A stretch of DNA of 64,000 nucleotides from a virus: IMG/VR virus record IMGVR_UViG_3300042868_005761, positions 62,001 to 126,000 of that record; one strand, written 5' to 3'. The notes below the pieces were generated by a model. That model was given only the letters and a program-made list of their open reading frames with translations. It did not search any database and was not told the origin of the DNA. A program made the position numbers and the translations under genes. This document shows positions 23,112-33,218 of this stretch, in pieces. Every line of letters begins with the position of its first letter. Position 1 is the first letter of the stretch.

Positions 23112-25058
23112 TTAAACTCTAGGAATTCCAATCTGACAGGCACCAGGCTTGCTTCCATCCATATTACCAACATACGTAACAAAGGCTACACAATTATTGT
23201 TATCTTCGATATCAGTGTGTAAAGATCTTGTAAACTTACAAAACATAGACCCTCCATTAGCACTTTGAGCCATATTAGTATTACCTTCTATTGTCTCATA
23301 GCATGTTGGAACTCCAACAGTACCTCCTAAAACTGTATATGTTAATACTGAATTTTGAACAGTCTTTGCCTCTCCAGTCGTAACACCTGCTGCTGCTTTA
23401 TAAGTATTAGGCCCAACCGAATTAACTTGTAGTCTGAAATTTGCTACTGCATGTAAATCATATCTAGACAAGTCATAATTAGCACCTCTACTTGTTCTTG
23501 GGCCTGCGTAGTCAAATCCTACTTCATTACCAAAGTCTTTTGGTACTAGGATGTCACCTTGAGCATATCCACTTCCTCTAAATTCTTTTATATAAGACCA
23601 AGGAGTCAATGCAACATAATATTTATTACCCCATTCTGGATAGCTAGAGTTTATTAGTGGATTCTGTCCAGCTGTAGGAAGAATATGTCCATGTGTTCTA
23701 GACTGTCCACTGTCCTCGCCGTTAGGGCCTAAAAAGTTATTACCTTTTGGACCAAATAAAGGTCTTTTTCTATCAAGATATTTCCATGGTCTAACCATAT
23801 CTGTTTTAATTGTATAAGGAAAGAGTGAATGATTTAGTTTTTCTTTCCAAGGCTCCACTGTTAACTCAAGTATTAAGGCTTCACCATTGAATGCTGCTCT
23901 TTTTGCAGGATCCTCATGATGCATCTTAATAAGAAGTTTATGTGCTCCTGTTACAAATCCTGTATGTGTACAACGTGGACTGCCTTTTCCGATTTTACTT
24001 GCTTGAGTTTCTGCAACAGTAGGAGTACCATTGGTCCAAACAGCTATATCACCAGGTGATAGGTGGTAAGGCTGAATAGGACTTAAACTAAATGGATCTA
24101 TCATTTTTGAACCATCAGGCATTATTTGCTCTTTCATTAGAACATCTTCTGGAAAATAAAAAGCCCATCTATGATCTTTGCTTCCCCCATTTGCAAAATT
24201 ACCTGGGCCTATAGCCGTATAGATACCACTGCTACTTCCCCAATTAACCTTACTGGTTGCATGTACATTAATGTTATCAGACGGTCTTATTGGAGGACTA
24301 TAAAAATCTGGAATACCATTTTCAAGTAACTTTTCTCTTACTTCCAGAATTCGATTCCAATAACTCCATAAATAATAATCTACAGTATCTCCACACCAAT
24401 ATCTATACCCAAAACAAAGCCTATTTGGTTCTGGTTTCCAAGGAGCTCCTCCAGCTCCAAGCAACGTAACACTACTGGGAATTCCAGTATTGTTTGGGTT
24501 ATAAGCATTTGTAGTCCATACTACATCTTTTGCAAAACGAGTAATCCTATCTATACCCTGATAGTACATAAAATCGCCTTTTGGCCCGCTTTTACCTCTT
24601 ATTGCAGCTGGAATACTATTAGGATTAGGTATTGCCCAATTAGGACCAAAGCTTATAGGGCCACACCATCCATCTCTTGTTACTCTAGATATTCCAGCTA
24701 TACCTCTATTACCATCAAGTCTTAACTCAGAACCTTCATCGCAGATGTACATTAATGGTCGACCATTTCCTATATATTTAAAACCCATTACATCATTGAA
24801 GAATATATCGAATGAATTAAATTGAGGACCATACTCTAGAGTAACAAGCTGAGGCAAGTAACGCGAGGGTAAACAATATTGATTTACTACCTTCTGACCA
24901 TTTTTAACTTCTTCAAGAGATTCAATCCTATGATTAAAAACATCTGAATTTGTAACATTTTTATGTGCACTTTCAAAAGCCCCAGGATACCAATTAGAAC
25001 CATCGGTTTTTTTAATTGCAGGTAAGAATCGAAATGTATGTATAGGATCTCTTGCCAT
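23112..25058 (-). CDS. Tail-type protein with CHAP-like domain (648 residues)
   Basis: This protein has the same motif order as the neighbouring 532-residue protein and the endolysin: C222 in YRYWCGDT, GDIAVW (336-341), H365 in CTHTGFV, and ETIEGN (588-593) followed by GGSMF and VAFVTYVG. Large insertions separate these parts, including GSSSGIY and KDHRW shared with the other protein. The first 200 residues are unassigned and rich in Gly, Asn and aromatics. The likely role is a tail-tip or fibre-linked cell-wall hydrolase. Catalytic competence is not certain because of the long inserts. Confidence 0.6.
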   Translation of the reverse strand: MARDPIHTFRFLPAIKKTDGSNWYPGAFESAHKNVTNSDVFNHRIESLEEVKNGQKVVNQYCLPSRYLPQLVTLEYGPQFNSFDIFFNDVMGFKYIGNGRPLMYICDEGSELRLDGNRGIAGISRVTRDGWCGPISFGPNWAIPNPNSIPAAIRGKSGPKGDFMYYQGIDRITRFAKDVVWTTNAYNPNNTGIPSSVTLLGAGGAPWKPEPNRLCFGYRYWCGDTVDYYLWSYWNRILEVREKLLENGIPDFYSPPIRPSDNINVHATSKVNWGSSSGIYTAIGPGNFANGGSKDHRWAFYFPEDVLMKEQIMPDGSKMIDPFSLSPIQPYHLSPGDIAVWTNGTPTVAETQASKIGKGSPRCTHTGFVTGAHKLLIKMHHEDPAKRAAFNGEALILELTVEPWKEKLNHSLFPYTIKTDMVRPWKYLDRKRPLFGPKGNNFLGPNGEDSGQSRTHGHILPTAGQNPLINSSYPEWGNKYYVALTPWSYIKEFRGSGYAQGDILVPKDFGNEVGFDYAGPRTSRGANYDLSRYDLHAVANFRLQVNSVGPNTYKAAAGVTTGEAKTVQNSVLTYTVLGGTVGVPTCYETIEGNTNMAQSANGGSMFCKFTRSLHTDIEDNNNCVAFVTYVGNMDGSKPGACQIGIPRV

Positions 25059-25062
25059 CTTA

Positions 25063-25596
25063 CTAAAGTCTCCATACGGTCAATATAACACTTGGTACGG
25101 CCGGTCTTTCAAGACCTGGGGTTGTCACTGCTGCTGCAGAAACAATATGAATATTATGATCAGTCGGACTCCACATTAACTGAAAGTAATCGCCCGCCTC
25201 TGCACTGACTACGAAATTCCATGCTGCTACAACTTTAGCTGCGTTTATATTTCCAGTTAATGTAACTTTAGTATCAGTTCTTGGTACATCGTAAGCAGAT
25301 GTTTCCCCATTCTTTCTAAGCCAAATATTCACTTCAGCATGGCCAGAACTTGCAACTCTATCTAACTGAGCAGAGAATGCAATGTTATATACTCCAGTTC
25401 TATTGACTGTAATCTTTGTAGGCTTAGGAGTAGGGCTTTGACTATCAGGCTCAACAGTAATGTTATGACCTTCCTCAAACGTATCGAATTGCATAACATA
25501 CTTTGCATTATTTACTGTTGCTTCTTGAGTACTCATGTCACTGTACACACAGTAATCAACGCTGTTATACTTATTTACTTCACTTGTATATTTCAT
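25063..25596 (-). CDS. Virion protein with C1q/jelly-roll-like domain
   Basis: This 177-residue protein follows the pattern of small trimeric receptor-binding or capsid-decorating jelly rolls found in many phages: VYNIAFSAQLDR, then VNIWLRKNG, then VVAAWNFVVSAEAGDYFQLMWS, and a final strand SVILTVWRL. Such domains often cap fibres and bind host surfaces. It is surrounded by fibre-type genes. Assignment is by sequence pattern, with good but not decisive agreement. Confidence 0.68.
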   Translation of the reverse strand: MKYTSEVNKYNSVDYCVYSDMSTQEATVNNAKYVMQFDTFEEGHNITVEPDSQSPTPKPTKITVNRTGVYNIAFSAQLDRVASSGHAEVNIWLRKNGETSAYDVPRTDTKVTLTGNINAAKVVAAWNFVVSAEAGDYFQLMWSPTDHNIHIVSAAAVTTPGLERPAVPSVILTVWRL

Positions 25597-25618
25597 ATGC
25601 CCCCAGAATTTCTATTCT

Positions 25619-26662
25619 TTAAGTATATCTAATAGCTTGAGCATATGCAACCTTTAAGGTTGAACTATAAGTTCCACTTGCTGATGGCTGAACAACAGCA
25701 AACAAGCCAAAAGCTTTTGCAGCTGTAGCTCTTTGGAGCCCCGAAAAAACTCTTACATTCTTCCAAGGATTATTACCAACTTTAACAAATGCTCTTTCTC
25801 CTTCTACGTAAAGCTGTACGAGTGTTTCTGATGTCATAACATCTTCAGTATTTGTTCCGCCCGCAGCTGTTGTATAAGTAGTACAATTCTGAGCATTAAA
25901 GAATAGACCATCTTTAGTACCGCCACTTCCCGAGCTGTCATATCCTCCAAAATCAACACTTGAAGATCCATTTTCATATTGCAATCTTATATTAACAGAT
26001 CCACTTATGCCACCGCCCCCGCGCACTAATGATTGGCTAACCAATCCTTTAAAATAAAATTTTGTTGTAGTGGATATATTAGTATCTGTAAAAGTATATG
26101 CTGTATATGCTCCGGTGCTAAGATTCTGAGTTGCAGTTGCTCCTAACGTTAAAGCAGTAGGCCCGCCTACACTAATAGCTGAAGTTGTTGCAGTTGCAAC
26201 ACCGAGAGTACCAGTTCCAGAGCCATTTGATAGTGTCTGAGTCCACCCAGTTGGACTAGTTGAGTCGCCTTTTATAGATTTAATATTATCAATAGTTTTA
26301 CCTACAAGACGAGTCGGTAAGAACACATTATTACTAGTATTCCAAACCCAAGACTCATTATAAGTAGTGTCTATAATTTCGCATTTGCTACTTGTATTAA
26401 GACTCAGACCAGTGCCAACCCACACACCACTACCAAATTCTGCTGCTCCTAAGTTTACGTAGGTACATCTTGCATTTTCTAATTTCCATTGCTCGTCTTC
26501 CCAAACACAGACAACAGGATAACTACTACTAAAAAGACTTGTTTCTCCTGTTACTAATATTCTTTGGTCTACATCACCAGACACAGGTAGGTCTCCAAAT
26601 GTAGCAACAGAAACGGCCGGAGCTCCTCCAAAAACATCACTTGTATATACTAGTCCTGCCAT
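25619..26662 (-). CDS. Tail fibre-type protein, Gly/Ser/Thr-rich, 347 residues
   Basis: This is a low-charge, Thr/Ser/Gly-rich protein. Residues 1-120 hold a W-rich module (VVCVWEDEQWKLE, ESWVWNTS) of the kind that attaches fibre pieces. Residues 180-347 read like a concanavalin-like beta-sandwich ending in ATAAKAFGLFAVVQPSAS. It lies 2 bases after the glycine-repeat fibre gene. A distal fibre or receptor-binding role is inferred from composition and context only. Confidence 0.6.
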   Translation of the reverse strand: MAGLVYTSDVFGGAPAVSVATFGDLPVSGDVDQRILVTGETSLFSSSYPVVCVWEDEQWKLENARCTYVNLGAAEFGSGVWVGTGLSLNTSSKCEIIDTTYNESWVWNTSNNVFLPTRLVGKTIDNIKSIKGDSTSPTGWTQTLSNGSGTGTLGVATATTSAISVGGPTALTLGATATQNLSTGAYTAYTFTDTNISTTTKFYFKGLVSQSLVRGGGGISGSVNIRLQYENGSSSVDFGGYDSSGSGGTKDGLFFNAQNCTTYTTAAGGTNTEDVMTSETLVQLYVEGERAFVKVGNNPWKNVRVFSGLQRATAAKAFGLFAVVQPSASGTYSSTLKVAYAQAIRYT

Positions 26663-26663
26663 A

Positions 26664-28454
26664 TTATCTTCCGTACATCATTAGCCACATTTGGTTGCCT
26701 ACATATTTAAGATTAAGTAAGCCATAGTCTGTATCTATGGCTATACCACTTGATGCACCTACAATACCATCTGATGCTCCAGCAAGGATTGTAATATTAT
26801 TAGCGGCTGCTCCACCAGTTATATCTGCAACAGTAATTTCATAGCCTACCTTTAACCAAGTTTCTGTAGAGTCTGGAAGTGTTATCTGAGGAGAGTCTGG
26901 AGAAACACTAAAGTCAACTAAGATTATATTAGAAACGTTGGTTAAGGTATACGGCCCATCTGAGCTTGCTACTGTACTAACACGGTTACCACCACCAGTC
27001 AAAGAAGACCCATCTCCTGCATCCAATAAGTCTTTTGTTGCCGGAACAGTCATATATCCGAGACTGTTGAATTGCCATTCATTGGTTCCGACTGCAGTTT
27101 GATTAGTCTTTATAGAAACTTTTCCATCAGCAAAGCTCCCATAATTTGATTCGATTGTTACATCTCCCCCAGTACCATCAAAACTTTGACCACCTAAGAT
27201 ATGGACTAATCCACCATCTCCTACTCCATTAGCATTACCACCGTAGACGTGGACATAACCACCGGTACCAGATCCTTCTGCTGTTCCACCTTCAAGATTT
27301 ACATATCCACCATTACCACTTCCAGCTCCTTTTGCATCACCACCTTGAATATTTGCATATCCACCATATCCAGTACCATATGCAAATCCTCCTCGGACTT
27401 TTACGTCACCTCCTTGGGCGCTTTCTGTATTGTCTGCAAGGCCTAGATAGTCTCCGCAACCTCCCCAGATATAAACATCACCACCTTCGCCAGTTCCGTA
27501 TCCTTGTTGCCCTTGAATAATAAGACGCTGGGCATTTGGATAGTCACTATTTGCAGCTGGTCCAGTGATAATAGTTTCAACATTAGGGCTACCTAATTGT
27601 AGCGTATTTCCTTCTAGGATGTAATCGTAGTCATATCCAATAGTTTGTTTTGTAGGAAGAGTAACTTTTCCATCATTCCCGAATACCCAATCATAAAATA
27701 ACTCATCTGCATCATTATAGGTCCGAATAGAAACTGTATTGTCTCTTGTGTTACCTAAGTCATTATCATTATTTGATACTCGAACATGGGTATTTTCTCC
27801 TCCTAAAAAGAGTACCCCGTTTGATTCATCTTGTTCTCCTCCTGCGCGAATATGGATATGACTAGGAGTAGTAGGGTCAATAATTAAATATTGATCATAG
27901 ATATATCTATTAGCAGATGGAACAAGTTCCATTGTGCCATAGCCACCAAGGTCACCGCTAGCTGTTCCTGCACCAATAATTTTTACATTATCAAATGTAA
28001 TCAATCCAGTATTTGCAGCTCCGCCATTGTTAGTCGCACTAAGTACCGCTTGATATCTAGTAGCTATTTGTGTATCTATATATTCCATCATCTTTAGGAA
28101 AGACTCATATATAGTAGCTGGTCTTACCTCTGTTGTAACTAGGTTATTAGTTACTAGAAATAATGGACTCTTTAGTAGGTAATCGGTGCCGGCATAGGTA
28201 TAGATAGTAGTACCATCTAGTCCGTTTGCGCTGTCGTTTATACTGCCATTTGTAGTCAAAGTAGAGGGCACAGGAAATGTCCATCTAGTGTCAGATATGC
28301 GAACAGGAGATCTTTGACCGGACGTAAAGATAGTTGAAAGCAAGTTAATTCTATTGCCAACAATTTCATAGGACTTAGCAATTTGACGAGTAAAGGTATT
28401 TGGATTTATAAAAATACCAACATCAACTGTTCCTACTGGAGTTATCTGCGCCAT
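26664..28454 (-). CDS. Tail fibre protein with glycine-rich beta repeats
   Basis: This 596-residue fibre protein has a distinctive central block at about residues 320-437. At least six units follow the pattern GG-x-V-x-hydrophobic-x-GG-x-A-x-G-x-G, each 15-19 residues: GGYVNLEGGTAEGSGT, GGYVHVYGGNANGVGD, GGLVHILGGQSFDGT. The spacing suggests stacked beta turns or a polyglycine-type bundle. The N-terminus (PVGTVDVGIFINP, about 1-60) is probably the attachment part, and the C-terminus ends in compact beta segments. Glycine-rich repeats are known in phage adhesins such as that of Salmonella phage S16. Detailed homology is not claimed. Confidence 0.65.
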   Translation of the reverse strand: MAQITPVGTVDVGIFINPNTFTRQIAKSYEIVGNRINLLSTIFTSGQRSPVRISDTRWTFPVPSTLTTNGSINDSANGLDGTTIYTYAGTDYLLKSPLFLVTNNLVTTEVRPATIYESFLKMMEYIDTQIATRYQAVLSATNNGGAANTGLITFDNVKIIGAGTASGDLGGYGTMELVPSANRYIYDQYLIIDPTTPSHIHIRAGGEQDESNGVLFLGGENTHVRVSNNDNDLGNTRDNTVSIRTYNDADELFYDWVFGNDGKVTLPTKQTIGYDYDYILEGNTLQLGSPNVETIITGPAANSDYPNAQRLIIQGQQGYGTGEGGDVYIWGGCGDYLGLADNTESAQGGDVKVRGGFAYGTGYGGYANIQGGDAKGAGSGNGGYVNLEGGTAEGSGTGGYVHVYGGNANGVGDGGLVHILGGQSFDGTGGDVTIESNYGSFADGKVSIKTNQTAVGTNEWQFNSLGYMTVPATKDLLDAGDGSSLTGGGNRVSTVASSDGPYTLTNVSNIILVDFSVSPDSPQITLPDSTETWLKVGYEITVADITGGAAANNITILAGASDGIVGASSGIAIDTDYGLLNLKYVGNQMWLMMYGR

Positions 28455-28455
28455 A

Positions 28456-30621
28456 CTATTCTCCTAACTTTATTTTATAACTACCTAAGATAGGTGTTTT
28501 TGATGTGTTTGTTGTTTTAAGTTTAGCAATCAAAGACACTTCTTTGTTTTGTGTTGCAAATCCAGTTTGTCTGGGAAATTCAACATAAGCATCTTTTATA
28601 TCTACTTGATTATGTAATACTAGAATGTATTGAGTCGGGTCTACTGCCATAAGATAAAAGTTTTCCTTTCCAAGATTTGCTAGACTATGACAACGCGTAA
28701 ACTTTTTCTTTGCTCTTATCTTGAAACCTCTATATGGATCAAGATTAAGATTAGTTCCTTCTATTAGATATTTTCCATTATATGGATATTTAGTATCTAG
28801 ATTTTTTAAACTTTCATTGTCTGTAAAAAAATCTTCTCCTACATCTGTATAAGATGTAATAGGAATTTTAACTTTAAACCATCCATTCTTCGTGAATTTA
28901 TATGTTCTATTCGTAGGGTTCAATCCTTCAAATATAACTCCAGAATCTCCTACATTGATCTCAGAATTAATTGTTCCATCAACGTATACCCAAGTTATAT
29001 AATATCCGTCTTTAGATTCAAGTAAATCTTCTGCAGAATTTTTTGAAACATAATTACCAAAAAGATTAATTGAATCAAGGGAGTTTATAGTTGGGCTTAG
29101 TATTTGGTTTACATAGTGATAGTTGTATTCTTGTAAGAAACCATAAGATCCAAGTGATGTTAATATTTCTGAACTACCTTTACTGCTTTCTAAAGTATTA
29201 GGAGTAATATAATTATTTGTTATATTGTTTTCATTTAAACTAAAGAAATAAGGAGCAGAACCAGGAGGCTTATTAAGAGGAGTGATCTCGGCAACTTGAC
29301 CTAATGAATAAGTTCCACTTACAATCTCAAAGTCTACAAGACCACCAGATCCGTCTACGTCTAATACTCTAATATAAAGATCATTATCAGGAGACTGACT
29401 TCCAAGTTCGTCTCCACGAAACATAAGAAGGTCGTTTACTTCATAGTTGGTGCCAGCTTCATTAACCGTAAAGTAGGAAAGTACATCAGAGTAGTAGCCG
29501 GCTTCATCGCCAGGATCAGATATTGAAAGACTTGAATAGTCAAATGCTAAACGTGCATTAAGTCCAATGCTACCCCCAACTACATTAGCAACTGCAGAGT
29601 CAACTAATCCAGGTAAGTTTTTTGAAACAATATAATAATGAATTGCTGTCTCATCATCTTCAAAGTCACAAACTTCTATTGCAAACTTAGACGCTTGTAC
29701 GCTTTCTCCTACAGATCTGAATTTGCCTTCTGTCTTGTATCCATCTGTAGAAACTTTTATAGCAAGTCGTTTGATATGGAAAATATATCTATACTTTCCA
29801 CTATCATACTTCTCATCATAATTAGATTTTGTAATTTGTATATTAATCTTCTTTACCGCTCTATTTACTAGAACAGTATTCGTATTAGTAATAGCTTGCG
29901 CCTGAACAATTGGCGTCGCAACGTTTTCACTATCTATTGATATTGCGTCTATCGACCCACTCAATGAAGAGTCAATAACTGATATTGCTAGCTCGCCAAC
30001 TTCTCTTGTTTCAGGAAAAACAATTTCAAGAATTATTGAAACTTTTTTAGGTTCGTCTGTTACAACTTGCCCAGTCCAGCTAGACATACTACTTGCAAAA
30101 AGATTAGTTAAGTTACTTCCATATACTGGAACAATTCTGTCATTACCAGAACCTGGAGCCATATACATATTAATTGAATACGCGCCCGCCGGTAAAGTTA
30201 ACTTTGCAGGCTCTGTAGAGTGTTCTAGAGATACACTATGTAAAGCTTCATCAAGTACAACTTGACTGCTTAAAGCCTGATCAAACTTAGAAGACGTAGT
30301 AAAGTTGTCTCCTATTACTCTGAAGAAGCCGTCGCTGTCGCTTCTAAGAAACAACTGGTCATTGATATGTTTCTCATATTCCTCTAGCTGTACAAGCATT
30401 TTAGGATATGTAAGATTCCAATCAATTATTTGTCTCTCTAGACTAACAGCTTTTCTATAAATTAGATCTTGTAACTGATCACTTCTTTGTCTTAGTTCTG
30501 TTATTTTCCCTGACAAAGCAGAAGGATTATTAAACAGATTCTTATCAACAGGAATAAGTGATTCCGTTAATGAGTCTTCTATCTTTCCATGAAAGAGTTT
30601 ATTTTCAAATGTTATATTCAT
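28456..30621 (-). CDS. Large virion structural protein, 721 residues
   Basis: I do not recognise a family. The first 120 residues are helical and likely coiled (ITELRQRSDQLQDLIYRKAVSLERQI). The rest is beta-rich with many short strands, as in baseplate or fibre proteins. A region at about 160-290 resembles the carbohydrate-binding style of its neighbour (865 residues): a repeated 'strand-EVGELAISVID' form. It shares one base with that gene. Presence in the tail operon is the main evidence for a virion role. Confidence 0.55.
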   Translation of the reverse strand: MNITFENKLFHGKIEDSLTESLIPVDKNLFNNPSALSGKITELRQRSDQLQDLIYRKAVSLERQIIDWNLTYPKMLVQLEEYEKHINDQLFLRSDSDGFFRVIGDNFTTSSKFDQALSSQVVLDEALHSVSLEHSTEPAKLTLPAGAYSINMYMAPGSGNDRIVPVYGSNLTNLFASSMSSWTGQVVTDEPKKVSIILEIVFPETREVGELAISVIDSSLSGSIDAISIDSENVATPIVQAQAITNTNTVLVNRAVKKINIQITKSNYDEKYDSGKYRYIFHIKRLAIKVSTDGYKTEGKFRSVGESVQASKFAIEVCDFEDDETAIHYYIVSKNLPGLVDSAVANVVGGSIGLNARLAFDYSSLSISDPGDEAGYYSDVLSYFTVNEAGTNYEVNDLLMFRGDELGSQSPDNDLYIRVLDVDGSGGLVDFEIVSGTYSLGQVAEITPLNKPPGSAPYFFSLNENNITNNYITPNTLESSKGSSEILTSLGSYGFLQEYNYHYVNQILSPTINSLDSINLFGNYVSKNSAEDLLESKDGYYITWVYVDGTINSEINVGDSGVIFEGLNPTNRTYKFTKNGWFKVKIPITSYTDVGEDFFTDNESLKNLDTKYPYNGKYLIEGTNLNLDPYRGFKIRAKKKFTRCHSLANLGKENFYLMAVDPTQYILVLHNQVDIKDAYVEFPRQTGFATQNKEVSLIAKLKTTNTSKTPILGSYKIKLGE

Positions 30622-33218
30622 TAGCCAATGATTCCTATAGAAAAAGACTTTATTACTGGACTAAAGTAAGGTAGGAGTTCACTTAAATCCTTTTGATTTG
30701 AAGCAATAACTCCATATTCATTTGGATTCCAAATTTCTTTCTTATTAACTTCTATTGCAACTTCAAAGTCTTTCAGTAGTAGACTTGTATAAGAGAATTT
30801 TATATTTCCAGTAAACGTACTTAAACTATTTGTATAGATTCTATTATGTAAATAATCTACGCTAAAAGTATTCTCTGCTTCAGTGGTAGTAATTGTTACT
30901 GGAATACTAGAAGGCGGCTTTTGGTCTAGCTTTATAAAGAGAGATCCTCCTAGTAATGACACAACTGTGTCACTTTCAAAGTAGTAGTCTCCTTCATTTA
31001 AAATTTCATGTCTAAATGTTTTTCTATTCGAGAAATATACATCTTGAATTTCTATTTTTGAAGAAAACAAATTACCTGGGATTCGAGACTGGTGTCTTAT
31101 CTTGTATTGATGTAAAGAATTTGCTTGCCCAACATAATCATAATAAACAAAGACCTTGCTTTCATCATTTAGCTCATCAATACCATTGTAGAATAGCATC
31201 TCTTTTTTTGAAGAATCACCCACTAAAACAACAGAACCTCTAAGCAAAGACAATGCAGGCGGAAGTTGAATGTAGTTCAACTCAGTATTCACATTAACTT
31301 TTAATACGTTATCTTTATGATAGCTAGAGAAATTTACCTTACTTAGATTACCAATACTACTATTAACATTAAGAATAGAAATACCTGAGTTATCACGTCT
31401 TTCGCTTTGTTCTATCTTTGGAATCTTTATTGAGTAGGTATCATGCAGTAACTTTGTTGAATGCATTCTACTCTTAAAGTGCACTATTGAAGCTCTTCCA
31501 GTGATATTTGTTCCTCTGTATAGGAATCCATTAGCATAATCAACTGAGTAATTGTTAACTCCTAAAACAGCACCTAAAGGCTTTTCTGTAAAAGCTGCAT
31601 TGTTAATTGATAATTTAATAATATTTTTATAGTCTAAGTTCATAATTGATGAACTACTATCAATTACTTTAGAAGTCAGAACTTGAGTAGCAGGATAATC
31701 GAATGCAATTGTTGTTCCAAGACCTAGCCATGGAAAAACTATTTTGTAATCATTTTCTACTCTCTCAACATAAGATGGACATCCATTTAGATTTATAAGT
31801 ATTTCAGAGTTCTGTACAAGACTTTTGAACTTAAGAACGTAACCATCTCCGGTAAATATAACCTTGTAGGTCTTACCATCATAAGTGTCAGACTCTGCAA
31901 TCTGCGAGTATCTTTCACCGTTAACTTTAACAACAAAAAAACTTTCAAAGTTCTTAATATTTAATGGGAATAGCACTAAGTTTTCTTCCTCATTGCCTGG
32001 AATATTTCTTGTAATCTTATAAGCATCTTCAGTCATTATAGAGGAAAAAAGCCTATAAGAATCGTTGATCTGATCTATCCTACACTTCTCATACTCAAGA
32101 TCTCCCAAGTACTCTAAGAGAGTATTAGGGTCCTTTAAAGTACAAGTAAATTCAAAGTTAGGATCAATATATGGTCCACTTAATTGTTCTTCATCTTTTA
32201 GAGCAAATAGCTTTTCATTATTAGACTTAACTTCAAAATTGAGAAGAGACTTGTGAGAAGGATACTGTAACGTTACATCTTCAAGTGTAAGATACTTACC
32301 TGAGAACGATGGCATATTTACTGTAGTGGCTTTTAATCCATAGGTACTATTCCCCAAAGAATTTCGGAATGTCTTTCTATAGAAAGCTATCTCAATAATA
32401 TCTAGCTGGTTTCCTTGGATAGCAGTAGATGTAATAATCATTTCTAGTCCAGATGTTTTAACTGGCTTTTCAAAGACAATAGGTTCAGGACTATATAGAC
32501 CAGAGTAAACTAGCTCTTGACTTTCAATATCATAAAGAGCTATTTTAACTTCTTGGCCTGGCTTCTCAATAAGCTTAATAGCTAACTCATTAATAATTTC
32601 TTTTTTCTTTTTGAATTCAAAGAACATAATGAGACTTAGATTTGTTCCATCGCGTCGATGTACTGAGAAAAGATCGTTTTGATTTGAGCTAAAAATACTA
32701 TCAGCTATAGAGTTTAAGATTTTATTCCGAGAGTCTCCAACAACAATATTAGAGTCTGTGCTAATTCCAAAAGTCTTAGGACTAACTAATTCTATCTTTG
32801 TTGGCTTAGCAGTAATTCCTGAATTAACAAACTCATAAGTATTGCCTGCTACAAGTAACTTCTTATCATTTAACTGTATAGCCGCGCTCTTTACTCCTAG
32901 ACCTAGGCCAGTTAATCCTTGCTTTCTTAGTCTTAGGAGATCATATCTTTGCTTTAAATTCTTTAACTGATATTCTCTGCTATTGTAAAAAACAGTAGAG
33001 AGTCTAAGTAAGTCAGCATAACATAACTCTAAAGATTGCATTTCCGCATTTACTAGAGTAATAGGATCTGAGGTGTTAAGCTTAACAAGAGTACTATGTC
33101 TAAGGACGGTTGGGATAGCTAAAGTATCACCTGGGGCACTTATTTCGATTGGGGCAATGAAGTTTCCACTTACCTTTGACTCAATATCGTATAGTTTGTT
33201 TTTGATTTTCTTTATCAT
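30621..33218 (-). CDS. Large virion structural protein, 865 residues
   Basis: I do not recognise a family. A helical N-terminal section (about 60-105, ELCYADLLRLSTVFYNSREYQLKNLKQRY) precedes a beta-rich body. Residues around 195-290 have a discoidin-like layout (NELAIKLIEKPGQEVKIALYD, then GLEMIITSTAIQGNQLDIIEIAFYR), which in other proteins binds sugars or surfaces. Its N-terminal helix plus beta-body plan matches the 721-residue neighbour, so they may be distant paralogues. Confidence 0.55.
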   Translation of the reverse strand: MIKKIKNKLYDIESKVSGNFIAPIEISAPGDTLAIPTVLRHSTLVKLNTSDPITLVNAEMQSLELCYADLLRLSTVFYNSREYQLKNLKQRYDLLRLRKQGLTGLGLGVKSAAIQLNDKKLLVAGNTYEFVNSGITAKPTKIELVSPKTFGISTDSNIVVGDSRNKILNSIADSIFSSNQNDLFSVHRRDGTNLSLIMFFEFKKKKEIINELAIKLIEKPGQEVKIALYDIESQELVYSGLYSPEPIVFEKPVKTSGLEMIITSTAIQGNQLDIIEIAFYRKTFRNSLGNSTYGLKATTVNMPSFSGKYLTLEDVTLQYPSHKSLLNFEVKSNNEKLFALKDEEQLSGPYIDPNFEFTCTLKDPNTLLEYLGDLEYEKCRIDQINDSYRLFSSIMTEDAYKITRNIPGNEEENLVLFPLNIKNFESFFVVKVNGERYSQIAESDTYDGKTYKVIFTGDGYVLKFKSLVQNSEILINLNGCPSYVERVENDYKIVFPWLGLGTTIAFDYPATQVLTSKVIDSSSSIMNLDYKNIIKLSINNAAFTEKPLGAVLGVNNYSVDYANGFLYRGTNITGRASIVHFKSRMHSTKLLHDTYSIKIPKIEQSERRDNSGISILNVNSSIGNLSKVNFSSYHKDNVLKVNVNTELNYIQLPPALSLLRGSVVLVGDSSKKEMLFYNGIDELNDESKVFVYYDYVGQANSLHQYKIRHQSRIPGNLFSSKIEIQDVYFSNRKTFRHEILNEGDYYFESDTVVSLLGGSLFIKLDQKPPSSIPVTITTTEAENTFSVDYLHNRIYTNSLSTFTGNIKFSYTSLLLKDFEVAIEVNKKEIWNPNEYGVIASNQKDLSELLPYFSPVIKSFSIGIIG

